In this document: positions 13,567 through 19,545 of the stretch, one piece after another
Layout of the letters: every line of letters begins with the position of its first letter
How positions within the stretch are numbered: position 1 is the first letter of the stretch
Source of the DNA: DASSHA01 sp035693145
GTDB taxonomy: Bacteria > Chloroflexota > Limnocylindria > Limnocylindrales > CSP1-4
Length of the DNA stretch: 19,545 nucleotides
NCBI GenBank assembly: GCA_035693145.1
Contig: DASSHA010000045.1
Span: 1-19,545 of the forward strand
Reading direction: 5' to 3'
The notes under the pieces: model-generated
Databases searched by the model: none
The model's input: the letters and a program-made list of their open reading frames with translations, nothing else
What the model was told of the DNA's origin: nothing
Program-made: the position numbers and the translations under genes

Positions 13567-14613
13567 ATGGATCGACCGGCACTAAGACGGCTCGTCGAGG
13601 CGATGCCCAAGGCGGAGCTCCACCTCCACCTCGACGGCTCGCTCCGCATCGACACGGCGCTCGAGCTGGCCCGGACACGGAACGTCGAAGCGCCGCGGAC
13701 CTGGGCGGCCATGCACGCCGCGCTCGTCGCACCGATGCCGTCGGCCTCGCAGGCCGAGCTGCTCCGCGCGTTCGACCTGCCGATCGCGCTCTTGCAGGAC
13801 GCTGAGGCGCTCGAGCGGGTCGCGGCGGAGCTCGTCGAGACCAAGGCCCGCGACAACGTCCGCTACGTCGAGATCCGGTGGGGACCGGCGCTCCATACGG
13901 CGCGCGGCCTCTCCCTCGCGGACGGCATCGCCGCGGTGGCGCGCGGGGCGAACGATGCCGCGGCCCGAACGAACACGACCGTGCGACTCATCGCGACCGC
14001 CCTTCGCTCGCACGAGCCCGCCGACAATCTCGGGCTGGCCGAAACCGCGACGCGCTTCCGCGACGACGGCCTCGTCGGCTTCGACCTCGCGGGACCGGAG
14101 GAGGCATTTCCCGATCCGCTCGCCCACCGTTCGGCGTTCGAGGCGGCTCGCAGGGGCGGGCTGCGGATCACGATCCACGCCGGCGAATGGGGCGGCGCGG
14201 CGCAGGTTCGCGGCGCGCTTGCGCTCGAGCCGGAGCGGATCGCCCACGGGCCGGGCGCCATCGACGATGAATCGCTCGTCGCCGAGCTGCGTGACCGCGG
14301 GGTCGCGCTGGACCTCTGCCCGACCTCGAACTGGCAGGCCGGCATCGTCTCCTCGGTCGAGGCGCATCCGCTCGCGCGACTTCATCGGGCCGGCGTGGTC
14401 GTCACGCTCTCGACCGACGACACCACGGTCTCGGACCTGTCACTCTCGGACGAATACGAGCGCGCGGTGCGCGGCATCGGGCTGACGCTCCCCGAGCTGT
14501 GGGCGATCGACCGGGGGGCGCTCGACGTCGCCTTCGCCGAGCCGGCCACGCTCGAGCCGCTCGCGGCGTCGTTCGACCGGTGGGCGGCCGCGATCCCGGA
14601 GCTCGGGTCGTGA
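13567..14613 (+). CDS. add: Adenosine deaminase
   Basis: Zinc enzyme deaminating adenosine (and deoxyadenosine) to inosine in purine salvage. The 348-residue length is normal for the family. The metal and catalytic residues are all visible: HLHLDGS (H19, H21), HAGE (H204, E207), RIAHG (H227) and STDD (D284, D285). LCPTSN (250-255) and the YVEIRW strand (100-105) are also family-typical. ATG 13567 was chosen because it begins just before the conserved MPKAELHLHLDGS block. The frame extends upstream to 13477 but overlaps the divergent gene. It ends 15 nt before the convergent split-barrel gene. Some homologues are adenine deaminases or act on aminodeoxyfutalosine, so the substrate assignment is good but not certain. 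Confidence 0.93.
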   Translation: MDRPALRRLVEAMPKAELHLHLDGSLRIDTALELARTRNVEAPRTWAAMHAALVAPMPSASQAELLRAFDLPIALLQDAEALERVAAELVETKARDNVRYVEIRWGPALHTARGLSLADGIAAVARGANDAAARTNTTVRLIATALRSHEPADNLGLAETATRFRDDGLVGFDLAGPEEAFPDPLAHRSAFEAARRGGLRITIHAGEWGGAAQVRGALALEPERIAHGPGAIDDESLVAELRDRGVALDLCPTSNWQAGIVSSVEAHPLARLHRAGVVVTLSTDDTTVSDLSLSDEYERAVRGIGLTLPELWAIDRGALDVAFAEPATLEPLAASFDRWAAAIPELGS

Positions 14614-14628
14614 CCGTGTGAGCGGCGC

Positions 14629-15159
14629 CTAGAAGCGCCAGCGGGTTGCGCCGCCGGGTTCGGCCGACACGAGGGCGGTCGCACCGCTCGGCTCGACCCG
14701 GTAGACGCGCCACGGCGGCGGACCGGCGGACGGCGCGCTGTACGGCGCGGTCAGGGCGATGCCGCTCTCGTCGACCTCGACCGGCCAGCCACCCTCGACC
14801 CACCGCTCGACCATCGCCCGAACGGCGTCCGGGTCCTCTACGAGGCTGGCCGCACCCTCGACGACGAGGTCGAAGTCGTGGGTGGAGACGCTCATCGCGC
14901 AGCGCGGGTCGCGGGCGAGGTTGCGGCCCTTGCGGGTCTTCTCACCAGTCTGGAACCAGAACGTGCCGTCGACCCACAGCGCGCCGACGGCCGTGACGTT
15001 CGGGCTGCCGTCGGCGTTGAGCGTCGTCAGCCAGGTCGTGAACCGGTTCGGGCCGCCGGCGTCGGGCTTCTGGGTGATGCCGCGGTCGAGCTCGCTGACG
15101 ATGCGCTGCCAGTCGACCGGCGGGAGATCGTAGGGCTCCGCGAGGTTGATGATGTCCAT
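14629..15159 (-). CDS. Pyridoxamine 5'-phosphate oxidase-family split-barrel protein
   Basis: Split beta-barrel protein of the PNPOx-like superfamily, binding FMN or deazaflavin F420. From ATG 15159 it has 176 residues. Characteristic stretches are RFTTWLTTLNADGSPNVTAV (39-58), LWVDGTFWFQTGEKTRKGRN (61-80), LARDPRCAMSV (81-91) and DLVVEGAASLVEDP (97-110). The arrangement is typical of the many uncharacterised members in actinobacteria and Chloroflexota, several of which use F420; the cofactor is inference. An alternative start, ATG 15192, overlaps the upstream phosphatase stop as ATGA and would add 11 residues (MSSRPLNGRSG). The shorter start begins nearer to recognisable sequence; neither has a clear Shine-Dalgarno. 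It is cotranscribed with the HAD phosphatase and converges on add. Confidence 0.85.
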   Translation of the reverse strand: MDIINLAEPYDLPPVDWQRIVSELDRGITQKPDAGGPNRFTTWLTTLNADGSPNVTAVGALWVDGTFWFQTGEKTRKGRNLARDPRCAMSVSTHDFDLVVEGAASLVEDPDAVRAMVERWVEGGWPVEVDESGIALTAPYSAPSAGPPPWRVYRVEPSGATALVSAEPGGATRWRF

Positions 15160-15188
15160 GCCACTTCGACCGTTCAGCGGACGCGAAC

Positions 15189-16070
15189 TCATCGCACGGC
15201 TGCCCCGCCGGCCTGCCCAGTGGTCGCCGGCTCCTGAGCCATACGCGCGAGGACACGTTCGAGCTCGGCGGCGTCCTGCGCGATCGCGGTCGGTCGTCGG
15301 TCCTGGGCGAGCGCGTCGAGCTCGGCGCGGGTCGTCACGCCGGTCATGACGAGCACCGACCGGGCGCCGACGGCGTGCGCACCGGCGATGTCGGTGGCGA
15401 TGTTGTCGCCGATCACGACCGCGTCGGCCGCATGCGCACCGGCGGCCGCGGCGGCAAGCTCGAAGAGCTTCGGGCCGGGCTTGCCGATCGTGAGCGGCGT
15501 CACGCCGGTCGTCTTCTCGAGCGCGGCGACGATCGAGCCGGCGCCCGGTCGGAGTCCGCGCTCGGTGGGAAACACGGGATCGGCGTTGGTGGCCACGAAC
15601 GCGGAGCCGGCGCGGATGCAGTCCGCGGCGGCGGCCAGTCGAAGGTAGGTGAGCTGCGGATCGAGGCCGCACACGACGGCATCGGGCGCACCGGCCGCCG
15701 CGGACCCGTCGAGTCCCTCCTGGCTCATCCGTGTCGCTACGTGCGCCACCGTCACGACCTCGAGGCCGACGTCGCGCATCTCCCGTTCGAGGCCCGACGC
15801 GCCGACGACGAGCACGCGCCGGACCTCCGGCGCCTCGAGCTGGAAATGGAGCGCCGTCGCGCGCGCCGACGTCACGATCCGGTCGGGGTGAACGGGCGCG
15901 CCGAGCGCTTGGAGCCGTGTCACGTAGTCGGCCCGGTAGTGCATCGAGTTGTTCGTGACGTAGACGAGCTCGTCACCGGCCGCCGCGCGCCGAGCGAGGA
16001 CGTCCGCCATGCCGGGCACGGGCGTCGAGCCGCGATAGACGACGCCGTCGAGGTCGACGAGGAGGAGCAC
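15189..16070 (-). CDS. HAD superfamily IIA phosphatase (NagD/phosphoglycolate phosphatase-like)
   Basis: Cytoplasmic Mg2+-dependent phosphatase of 293 residues. HAD motif I is VDLDGVVYRG (5-14) with D6 and D8. Motif II is VTNNS (38-42), motif III is K197 in IGKPGP, and motif IV is GDNIATDI (221-228) with D222 and D227. A type IIA cap lies between motifs II and III and includes VVCGLDPQLTY and ATNADPVFPTERGLRPGAGS. That cap signature marks the NagD / p-nitrophenylphosphatase / phosphoglycolate phosphatase group; the true substrate (nucleotide, sugar phosphate or phosphoglycolate) is not readable. The start is GTG 16070, preceded by AGGA at 7-nt spacing that is also part of a TAGGAT -10-like hexamer. 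It is divergent from the NYN gene across 55 bp and coupled to the downstream split-barrel gene. Confidence 0.92.
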   Translation of the reverse strand: MLLLVDLDGVVYRGSTPVPGMADVLARRAAAGDELVYVTNNSMHYRADYVTRLQALGAPVHPDRIVTSARATALHFQLEAPEVRRVLVVGASGLEREMRDVGLEVVTVAHVATRMSQEGLDGSAAAGAPDAVVCGLDPQLTYLRLAAAADCIRAGSAFVATNADPVFPTERGLRPGAGSIVAALEKTTGVTPLTIGKPGPKLFELAAAAAGAHAADAVVIGDNIATDIAGAHAVGARSVLVMTGVTTRAELDALAQDRRPTAIAQDAAELERVLARMAQEPATTGQAGGAAVR

Positions 16071-16076
16071 GAACGG

Positions 16077-16082
16077 ATCCTA
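16077..16082 (-). promoter_or_regulatory. -10 box (TAGGAT) or Shine-Dalgarno before the HAD phosphatase gene
   Basis: Minus-strand TAGGAT ends exactly 6 nt before GTG 16070, the same geometry seen for add and the NYN and zinc-ribbon genes. The contained AGGA could instead be a short Shine-Dalgarno at 7-nt spacing, so leaderless and leadered readings compete here. Confidence 0.45.
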
Positions 16083-16113
16083 CTGGCGCCGTCCGCGCAA
16101 GGACTCGCGGGCC

Positions 16114-16119
16114 TACCCT
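16114..16119 (+). promoter_or_regulatory. -10 box (TACCCT) predicting a leaderless NYN-gene mRNA
   Basis: TACCCT ends exactly 6 nt before GTG 16126 and no purine-rich Shine-Dalgarno intervenes (TCGGCC). Only 31 bp separate it from the oppositely oriented TAGGAT of the HAD gene, so both -35 regions would lie in overlapping DNA. Confidence 0.45.
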
Positions 16120-16125
16120 TCGGCC

Positions 16126-16683
16126 GTGGCCCGTCCGCAAGATCCGCTCGCCGGCATCCGGATGCTCGTCGTCGACGGCTCGAACCTCGCCCACGCACTC
16201 GCCCGGCGCCCCGCCCTCCCGGCTCGAGCGGCGGTGCTGGGTCGCGTTCGCGCCGCGGTCCCGCCCGGAGTCGCGATCGAGCTCGTCTTCGACGGCCCGG
16301 CCGAACCCGGCGCGACCGTGCGAGCGGCCTCCGGACTGACGGTTCGCTACGGCGGCCGGCGCTCGGCCGACCTCCTCATCCTCGAGCGGCTCGAGGTCGA
16401 GCCGCGGTCCGGCCCAGACGGGCCCGACATCCTCGTCGTGACCGATGACGCGGATCTCGCCCGCGCGTCACGCGCCCGCGGCGCCGCGACGACCCGCACC
16501 GCCTGGCTGATCACGAGGCTCGAACGTGGCCGGCTCGCGTCTCCGTCGGTCGGCAACCCCCGAGCCCCGGCGGCTCCCGCGACCGAATCGCCGGAGCGCG
16601 GCTGGCGCCCCGGGCGGGGTGCGACGGCCAAGCACGGCAACGCGCACCGCGCCCCGAAGGCAGCGCGACGCCCGCGACCCTAG
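16126..16683 (+). CDS. NYN (YacP-like/PIN-fold) domain protein, putative RNase
   Basis: Protein of 185 residues with a NYN-type nuclease domain of the PIN fold over about residues 10-130. The acidic residues expected at the metal site are present: MLVVDGSNLAHAL (13-25) with D17 and N20, VFDGPAE (54-60), SADLLI (80-85) with D82, and VVTDDADLARASRARGA (104-120) with D107, D108 and D110. Characterised relatives (YacP/Rae1) are ribosome-associated or rRNA-acting endoribonucleases; function here is inference. The C-terminal 50 residues are Pro/Arg/Ala-rich, basic and probably disordered, which would suit nucleic-acid binding. GTG 16126 gives nine residues before the first strand; ATG 16162 would cut directly into it. 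The stop codon is 9 nt before the next gene. Confidence 0.82.
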   Translation: MARPQDPLAGIRMLVVDGSNLAHALARRPALPARAAVLGRVRAAVPPGVAIELVFDGPAEPGATVRAASGLTVRYGGRRSADLLILERLEVEPRSGPDGPDILVVTDDADLARASRARGAATTRTAWLITRLERGRLASPSVGNPRAPAAPATESPERGWRPGRGATAKHGNAHRAPKAARRPRP

Positions 16684-16686
16684 AAT
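16681..16686 (+). promoter_or_regulatory. -10 box (TAGAAT) overlapping the NYN stop codon
   Basis: TAGAAT matches TATAAT at 5 of 6 positions and ends exactly 6 nt before GTG 16693. Its first three bases are the TAG stop of the NYN gene. This predicts a second, leaderless transcript start for the zinc-ribbon/ccsB pair inside what would otherwise look like an operon junction. There is no Shine-Dalgarno before GTG 16693. Confidence 0.55.
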
Positions 16687-16692
16687 GCGGCG

Positions 16693-17175
16693 GTGGCCGG
16701 GATCACCGATTCGATCGCCAATCTCTGGAACCAGATCCTCGACCTGCTGAGCAAGCTCGTGATCCCCGACTGGGGTTCGCTCATCGGGCTGCTGCCGATC
16801 TTCCTCGTGATCGGCGTCCTGGGACCGCTGGTGTCGCTGCTCGTGCTCGTCTGGTTCGTCTACGTCGTGCGCAAGCCGAGGACGCACGTCGGGTTCGTCG
16901 ACGGGCCACGCGCGGCGCCGCTCGACGCCGACGGCCAACCGGTCTTCCCGACCGGCGAGCCGTACTGCCTGCGCCACGCGGTCATCTATCCATCGGGCAC
17001 GACCCGTTGCGCCGAGGACGGCGAGCCGCTCTCGGTCATCTGCCCGAAGTGCGGGCTCGGACGGTCCGCGGACATCGACACCTGCGGCAACTGCGGCCTC
17101 GTCCTCAAGGTCGTCCCGCGCGCTCGCGCACTTCGGCCGGCCGGCCCCCCGCCCGGAGGAGCCGCGGCGGCCTGA
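16693..17175 (+). CDS. Membrane protein with cytoplasmic-type zinc ribbon
   Basis: Small membrane protein of 160 residues with no family name that I recognise. An amphipathic N-terminus (SIANLWNQILDLLSKLV) leads into a long hydrophobic section (about 29-59), enough for one or a tight pair of membrane helices. A soluble tail carries CPKCGL (117-122) and CGNCGL (131-136), a classic four-cysteine zinc ribbon. C92 and C106 (YCLRH and RCAEDG) lie just before and might bind a second metal with nearby His or Asp. The C-terminus is an Ala/Pro/Gly tail. It starts at GTG 16693, 9 nt after the NYN stop, and ends 26 nt before ccsB. Its place beside ccsB hints at a link with respiratory-protein assembly, but that is only context. 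Confidence 0.75.
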   Translation: MAGITDSIANLWNQILDLLSKLVIPDWGSLIGLLPIFLVIGVLGPLVSLLVLVWFVYVVRKPRTHVGFVDGPRAAPLDADGQPVFPTGEPYCLRHAVIYPSGTTRCAEDGEPLSVICPKCGLGRSADIDTCGNCGLVLKVVPRARALRPAGPPPGGAAAA

Positions 17176-17201
17176 TCCTTCTCGATCGGAGCTGAACCAG
17201 C

Positions 17202-18143
17202 ATGGCCATCGCATCACAGGCGCTGTTCTTCGTCGGCACGATCGGCGTCATCCTCGGGTTCGCCGCGTACGTCGGCCATGCGGTCCTCCTCGCGAACGGC
17301 CGCCGCGCCCTCGCGATCCTCGCGCCTCGCCAGCAGCCGGCCTGGGCCGGCGCCGTGTCGGGCTCGTTCGTGACCGGCCGGACCGACGGCGGGCGCCTCG
17401 CGTCCGACGCGGAAGCCGCCGCTCCGAGCCCGCTGTCGAACGCGGCGCTCGGTCTGACGATCTTCGGCTGGCTCGGGGTCGGCGGGGCCATGGTCAGCCG
17501 CGCGATCCTCGTCGGTCGCGGCCCGTGGGGCAACCTCTACGAGTTCAGCGTGGCCTTCGCGTTCATGATGATCGGCGGCTACCTCGTCCTCAGCCGGCGC
17601 TACCCGATCCGCTCGATCGGCTTCATCCCCGTCGGCGTCGCCGCCGGCCTCCTGCTCTATGCCGCGAGCCTGCCGTCGGACATCAAGCCGCTCGTCCCGG
17701 CGCTCAACAACGCGCCGCTGCTGACGATCCACGTCGGGATGGCGACCCTCTCGTACGGGATCTTCGCGACGGCGTTCGCCGCCGGCGTCGGCTACCTCGC
17801 CCAGGGCCAGCACGACCGCTTCTCGTGGCTCCCATCGCACCGGACGCTCGACGAGGTCGCCTACCGCGCCGTCATCGTCGGCTTCCCGATCTTCGCGACG
17901 ATGATCATCCTCGGCTCGTGGTGGGCGTCGATCGCCTGGTCACGCTACTGGGGCTGGGACCCCAAGGAGACCTCCGCCCTCGTGACCTGGCTGGTGTACG
18001 CCGTCTACCTCCACGCGCGAAACCAGAAGCGCTGGGCGGGCCGACCGGCGGCACTCCTGCTCGTCGTCGGGTTCGGGATGGTCCTCGTCACCTACTCCGG
18101 CTCGCTCTGGTTCAGCGGGCTCCACTCGTACAGCGGGCTGTAG
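17202..18143 (+). CDS. ccsB: Cytochrome c synthetase subunit, system II (CcsA/CcsB/ResC family)
   Basis: Multi-pass membrane protein that, with its ResB-type partner, brings haem across the membrane and attaches it to apocytochrome c. The 313-residue protein has about eight hydrophobic segments. The tryptophan-rich WWD haem-handling motif is at 239-257 (GSWWASIAWSRYWGWDPKE). WGNLYEFS (109-116), H177 in TIHVGMATLSYG, YLHAR (269-273) and GLHSYSGL at the C-terminus supply the conserved region and candidate haem-ligand histidines. Naming differs between lineages: this WWD subunit is CcsB in some bacteria, ResC in Bacillus and CcsA in plastids. GGAG lies 10 nt before ATG 17202. The ResB-type partner and thioredoxin-like ResA are not in the window. 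It is the last gene of the plus-strand cluster and is followed by a GC-rich hairpin. Confidence 0.93.
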   Translation: MAIASQALFFVGTIGVILGFAAYVGHAVLLANGRRALAILAPRQQPAWAGAVSGSFVTGRTDGGRLASDAEAAAPSPLSNAALGLTIFGWLGVGGAMVSRAILVGRGPWGNLYEFSVAFAFMMIGGYLVLSRRYPIRSIGFIPVGVAAGLLLYAASLPSDIKPLVPALNNAPLLTIHVGMATLSYGIFATAFAAGVGYLAQGQHDRFSWLPSHRTLDEVAYRAVIVGFPIFATMIILGSWWASIAWSRYWGWDPKETSALVTWLVYAVYLHARNQKRWAGRPAALLLVVGFGMVLVTYSGSLWFSGLHSYSGL

Positions 18144-18877
18144 GCGGCGGGGCCGGTCGCGGCCCTGTTCGGCTCGCGGCGCTGCCGCGGCGCGGCCGCT
18201 GCGCCGCCGGCCGTGCGGCCACCGCGCAGTTCCGACCGCGCAGTTCCCGTGTGCCGGGAGCAACGACCATCGGGACCGCGAACTGCGCCGAATCCTCCCG
18301 CCCCGCGGGACGTCCGACGTCGGAACGGCCCCCGACCCGGGGTTCGGGCGCCAATGCTCCCGTTCGGTGGGAACGCGGCCGCGCGGCGTGGTTTGTCCGG
18401 TTCAGCGGCCGCTGCGGCGAACGGCCGGCAGGCGTCACGGCAGCCGTTCAACGGGACGGACTCACCGTCCGGCTTCCGGGGCGGCCGTCGTGCGGCGTCG
18501 CCATCGCGTCAAACCACACCGTGGGCGGCGAATTCCGCGACCAGGCCCCGGCCGCGCGTCCGGAACACGCGAGTCATCGCGTCGCGCGCGTCCCGCTGGC
18601 GGTCGCGCCGGGCGAGCAACGGACGCGTTCCAGGATCGACGACAAGTCCTGGCGCGTGCCGGGAATCGATGCGACGAGCGGTATCGGCGGCACTGTGGCT
18701 GGATCCGGCGGACATGGCGGTGACTCCGGTGACGCGAGGCTTCGGTTCGACGGTTCGAAGGATCGGCGCCAGCACCGTCGTCCACCATCGACCGGCGACC
18801 GCTCGGTGACATCGACATTCGACGAGTGCTGGCGCGACCGCGCCGTCGACCTCGTGCCCGCCGTCGACGGCGTGCCG
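18144..18877. other. 734-bp stretch without a convincing gene
   Basis: This lies between convergent ccsB (+) and the phosphoesterase gene (-). Just after ccsB a GC-rich inverted repeat (GCGGCGC 18176-18182 with GCGCCGC 18201-18207) could close a hairpin, but no T-tract follows. A tandem and inverted 14-nt repeat lies at 18221-18288. Open frames cross the region on both strands. The best minus-strand one (18509-18775, GTG start, 88 residues) has noticeably lower GC at third codon positions (about 75 % by hand count) than the neighbouring genes appear to have, and it matches no family I know. It might be the decayed remains of a gene. I see nothing else. Confidence 0.6.
18221..18288. repeat. 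Tandem 14-bp repeat with a distal inverted copy
   Basis: The 14-mer ACCGCGCAGTTCC(G/C) occurs twice head to tail (18221-18234 and 18235-18248). A 9-bp inverted copy, GAACTGCGC (18280-18288), pairs perfectly with GCGCAGTTC of either direct copy (18224-18232 or 18238-18246). Two mutually exclusive stem-loops are therefore possible. The element follows ccsB by about 80 bp. Confidence 0.7.
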
Positions 18878-19393
18878 CTACGCCGAGCGGTCGTCGAAGT
18901 GCCGCAGCTCCGGTCGGATCTCCGACCCGCTGACCTCGAGGAGGGCCCAGCTGTAGCGCGCCTGGCGTCGCCTGTCGGTCGGTGATCCCGGATTCACGAG
19001 GAGCCGCCCATCGGACAGCCGTTCCACGAGCGGAACGTGGCTGTGGCCGAAGCAGATCGCCTCGACCTCGTCCGGCCCGAACGCCCGGCGCGCCCGTTCG
19101 GGTGTCGTCCGGCCGAGTCCGAGGTCGCCGTGGACGAGGCCCAGCCGAACCGATCCAGCCGAGACGATGCGTCGCCGCCCGAACCGCGCCACGAGCTCCG
19201 GGCCGTCGTTGTTGCCCGCGACCGCTTCGAGGGGCGCGATCGCCTCGACGAGGTCGGGCACCCACGGCGCCGTCCAGTCGCCGGCGTGGAGGATCAGCTC
19301 GACACCCGCCGCACGGATCCCCGCGACGAGCGCGCGCGGGAGCCCCCGGCCGAACCGCGGCAGGTGCGTGTCCGAGATCAGCGCGATGCGCAT
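18878..19393 (-). CDS. YfcE/MJ0936-type metallophosphoesterase
   Basis: Compact calcineurin-like phosphodiesterase of 171 residues, the normal size for this family. All metal-binding motifs are present in order: SDTHLP (7-12) with D8 and H10, HAGDW (36-40) with D39, GNND (60-63), H88 in VHGD, and GHSHVP (116-121) with H117 and H119. NPGSPTDRRR (134-143) follows, as in MJ0936 and YfcE. Such enzymes hydrolyse phosphodiesters such as 2',3'-cAMP or model substrates in vitro with Mn2+ or Ni2+; the natural substrate is unknown. The start is ATG 19393. No Shine-Dalgarno is seen, but GACAAT lies exactly 6 nt upstream, a weak version of the leaderless arrangement. It is divergent from the gene beginning at the right edge. 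Confidence 0.92.
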   Translation of the reverse strand: MRIALISDTHLPRFGRGLPRALVAGIRAAGVELILHAGDWTAPWVPDLVEAIAPLEAVAGNNDGPELVARFGRRRIVSAGSVRLGLVHGDLGLGRTTPERARRAFGPDEVEAICFGHSHVPLVERLSDGRLLVNPGSPTDRRRQARYSWALLEVSGSEIRPELRHFDDRSA

Positions 19394-19527
19394 CCCGGAA
19401 TTGTCGGGGGTCGCGCCGGGGCGTCGTCCGGCCGGTCGCGGCGTCCACGCTGGCAGCGACCTGCAACCTGGCCACGGAAACGCCGCACGTGGCTCTTACC
19501 CGGTTCGGGCGACGATCGGGGGGCGAA

Positions 19528-19534
19528 AAGGAGG
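19528..19534 (+). promoter_or_regulatory. Strong Shine-Dalgarno (AAGGAGG) at the right edge
   Basis: AAGGAGG, preceded by further A residues, lies 5 nt before ATG 19540. It is the strongest ribosome-binding site in the window and shows that a plus-strand gene starts here. Confidence 0.8.
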
Positions 19535-19539
19535 CGGAC

Positions 19540-19545
19540 ATGCAC
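19540..19545 (+). CDS. Start of a gene cut by the window edge
   Basis: Only ATG CAC (Met-His) is inside the window. The call rests on the AAGGAGG site 5 nt upstream and the 146-bp gap to the divergent phosphoesterase gene. Nothing can be said about its product. Confidence 0.6.

Noticed and set aside
18509..18775. 88-codon minus-strand frame in the 18.1-18.9 kb gap as a real small gene
   Set aside because: It has no Shine-Dalgarno or leaderless-type box, no recognisable family, and third-position GC lower than the neighbouring genes; kept only as a possible remnant.
18755..18775. tRNA T-arm-like GGTTCGA sequence
   Set aside because: No acceptor stem, anticodon arm or CCA-adjacent pairing could be found around it.
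18462..19541. Minus-strand open frame of 359 codons spanning the gene-free tract and the phosphoesterase
   Set aside because: It overlaps the well-supported phosphoesterase in another frame and has Arg/Pro/Ala-dominated sequence without motifs.

Overview
The window is a stretch of very GC-rich bacterial chromosome (about 70 % by eye, not computed). Genes are densely packed and long antisense open frames are plentiful, as expected at this GC content. The gene set is mostly housekeeping. Several traits point to a high-GC, Gram-positive-like or monoderm lineage: an archaeal-type nicotinate phosphoribosyltransferase, system II cytochrome c biogenesis, an NDUFA9-like reductase, and -10 boxes placed exactly where leaderless mRNAs would begin. 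My best guess is Chloroflexota (Limnocylindria/Ellin6529-like), with an actinobacterium as the alternative. This is inference; there is no rRNA in the window. I found no tRNA, CRISPR array, transposase, phage gene or integrase.

Layout. A plus-strand sugar-acid kinase (DUF1537 family, 23-1411) faces a long minus-strand block. Between them lies a 475-bp gene-free tract carrying a 79-bp tandem repeat and two copies of a near-palindrome. The minus-strand block runs from about 13.5 kb down to 1.9 kb. Read in transcription order it holds an NDUFA9-like NAD(P)-binding protein, an unrecognised exported protein, leucyl aminopeptidase, a short prepilin peptidase and a coiled-coil M23 peptidase. It continues with glgC, a YbjN-like protein and a membrane-anchored zinc peptidase, then nicotinate phosphoribosyltransferase and a TPR protein. 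To the right come adenosine deaminase (+), a flavin-binding split-barrel protein and a NagD-like phosphatase (both -). Next is a plus-strand cluster of a NYN-domain protein, a membrane zinc-ribbon protein and the cytochrome c synthetase CcsB. A 734-bp stretch without a convincing gene follows, then a YfcE-like phosphoesterase (-) and the first two codons of a plus-strand gene with a strong Shine-Dalgarno at the right edge.

How the genes work together. glgC, the YbjN-like gene and the zinc peptidase are almost certainly one transcript, with an 11-nt gap and an ATGA overlap. Nicotinate phosphoribosyltransferase and the TPR gene are coupled, perhaps through a CTG start. The phosphatase and split-barrel genes touch through another possible ATGA overlap. 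The NYN, zinc-ribbon and CcsB genes are closely spaced. Adenosine deaminase and nicotinate phosphoribosyltransferase suggest purine and pyridine salvage, while the M23, M17 and A24 peptidases concern wall, peptide and pilin processing.

I see no obvious new defence or mobile system. The most notable signals are (i) four genes with a TANNNT box exactly 6 nt before the start codon, which predicts leaderless transcripts, (ii) the repeat tract at 1.45-1.84 kb, in which one 14-nt core occurs five times, and (iii) a TPR protein whose first repeat is encoded upstream of any standard start codon.
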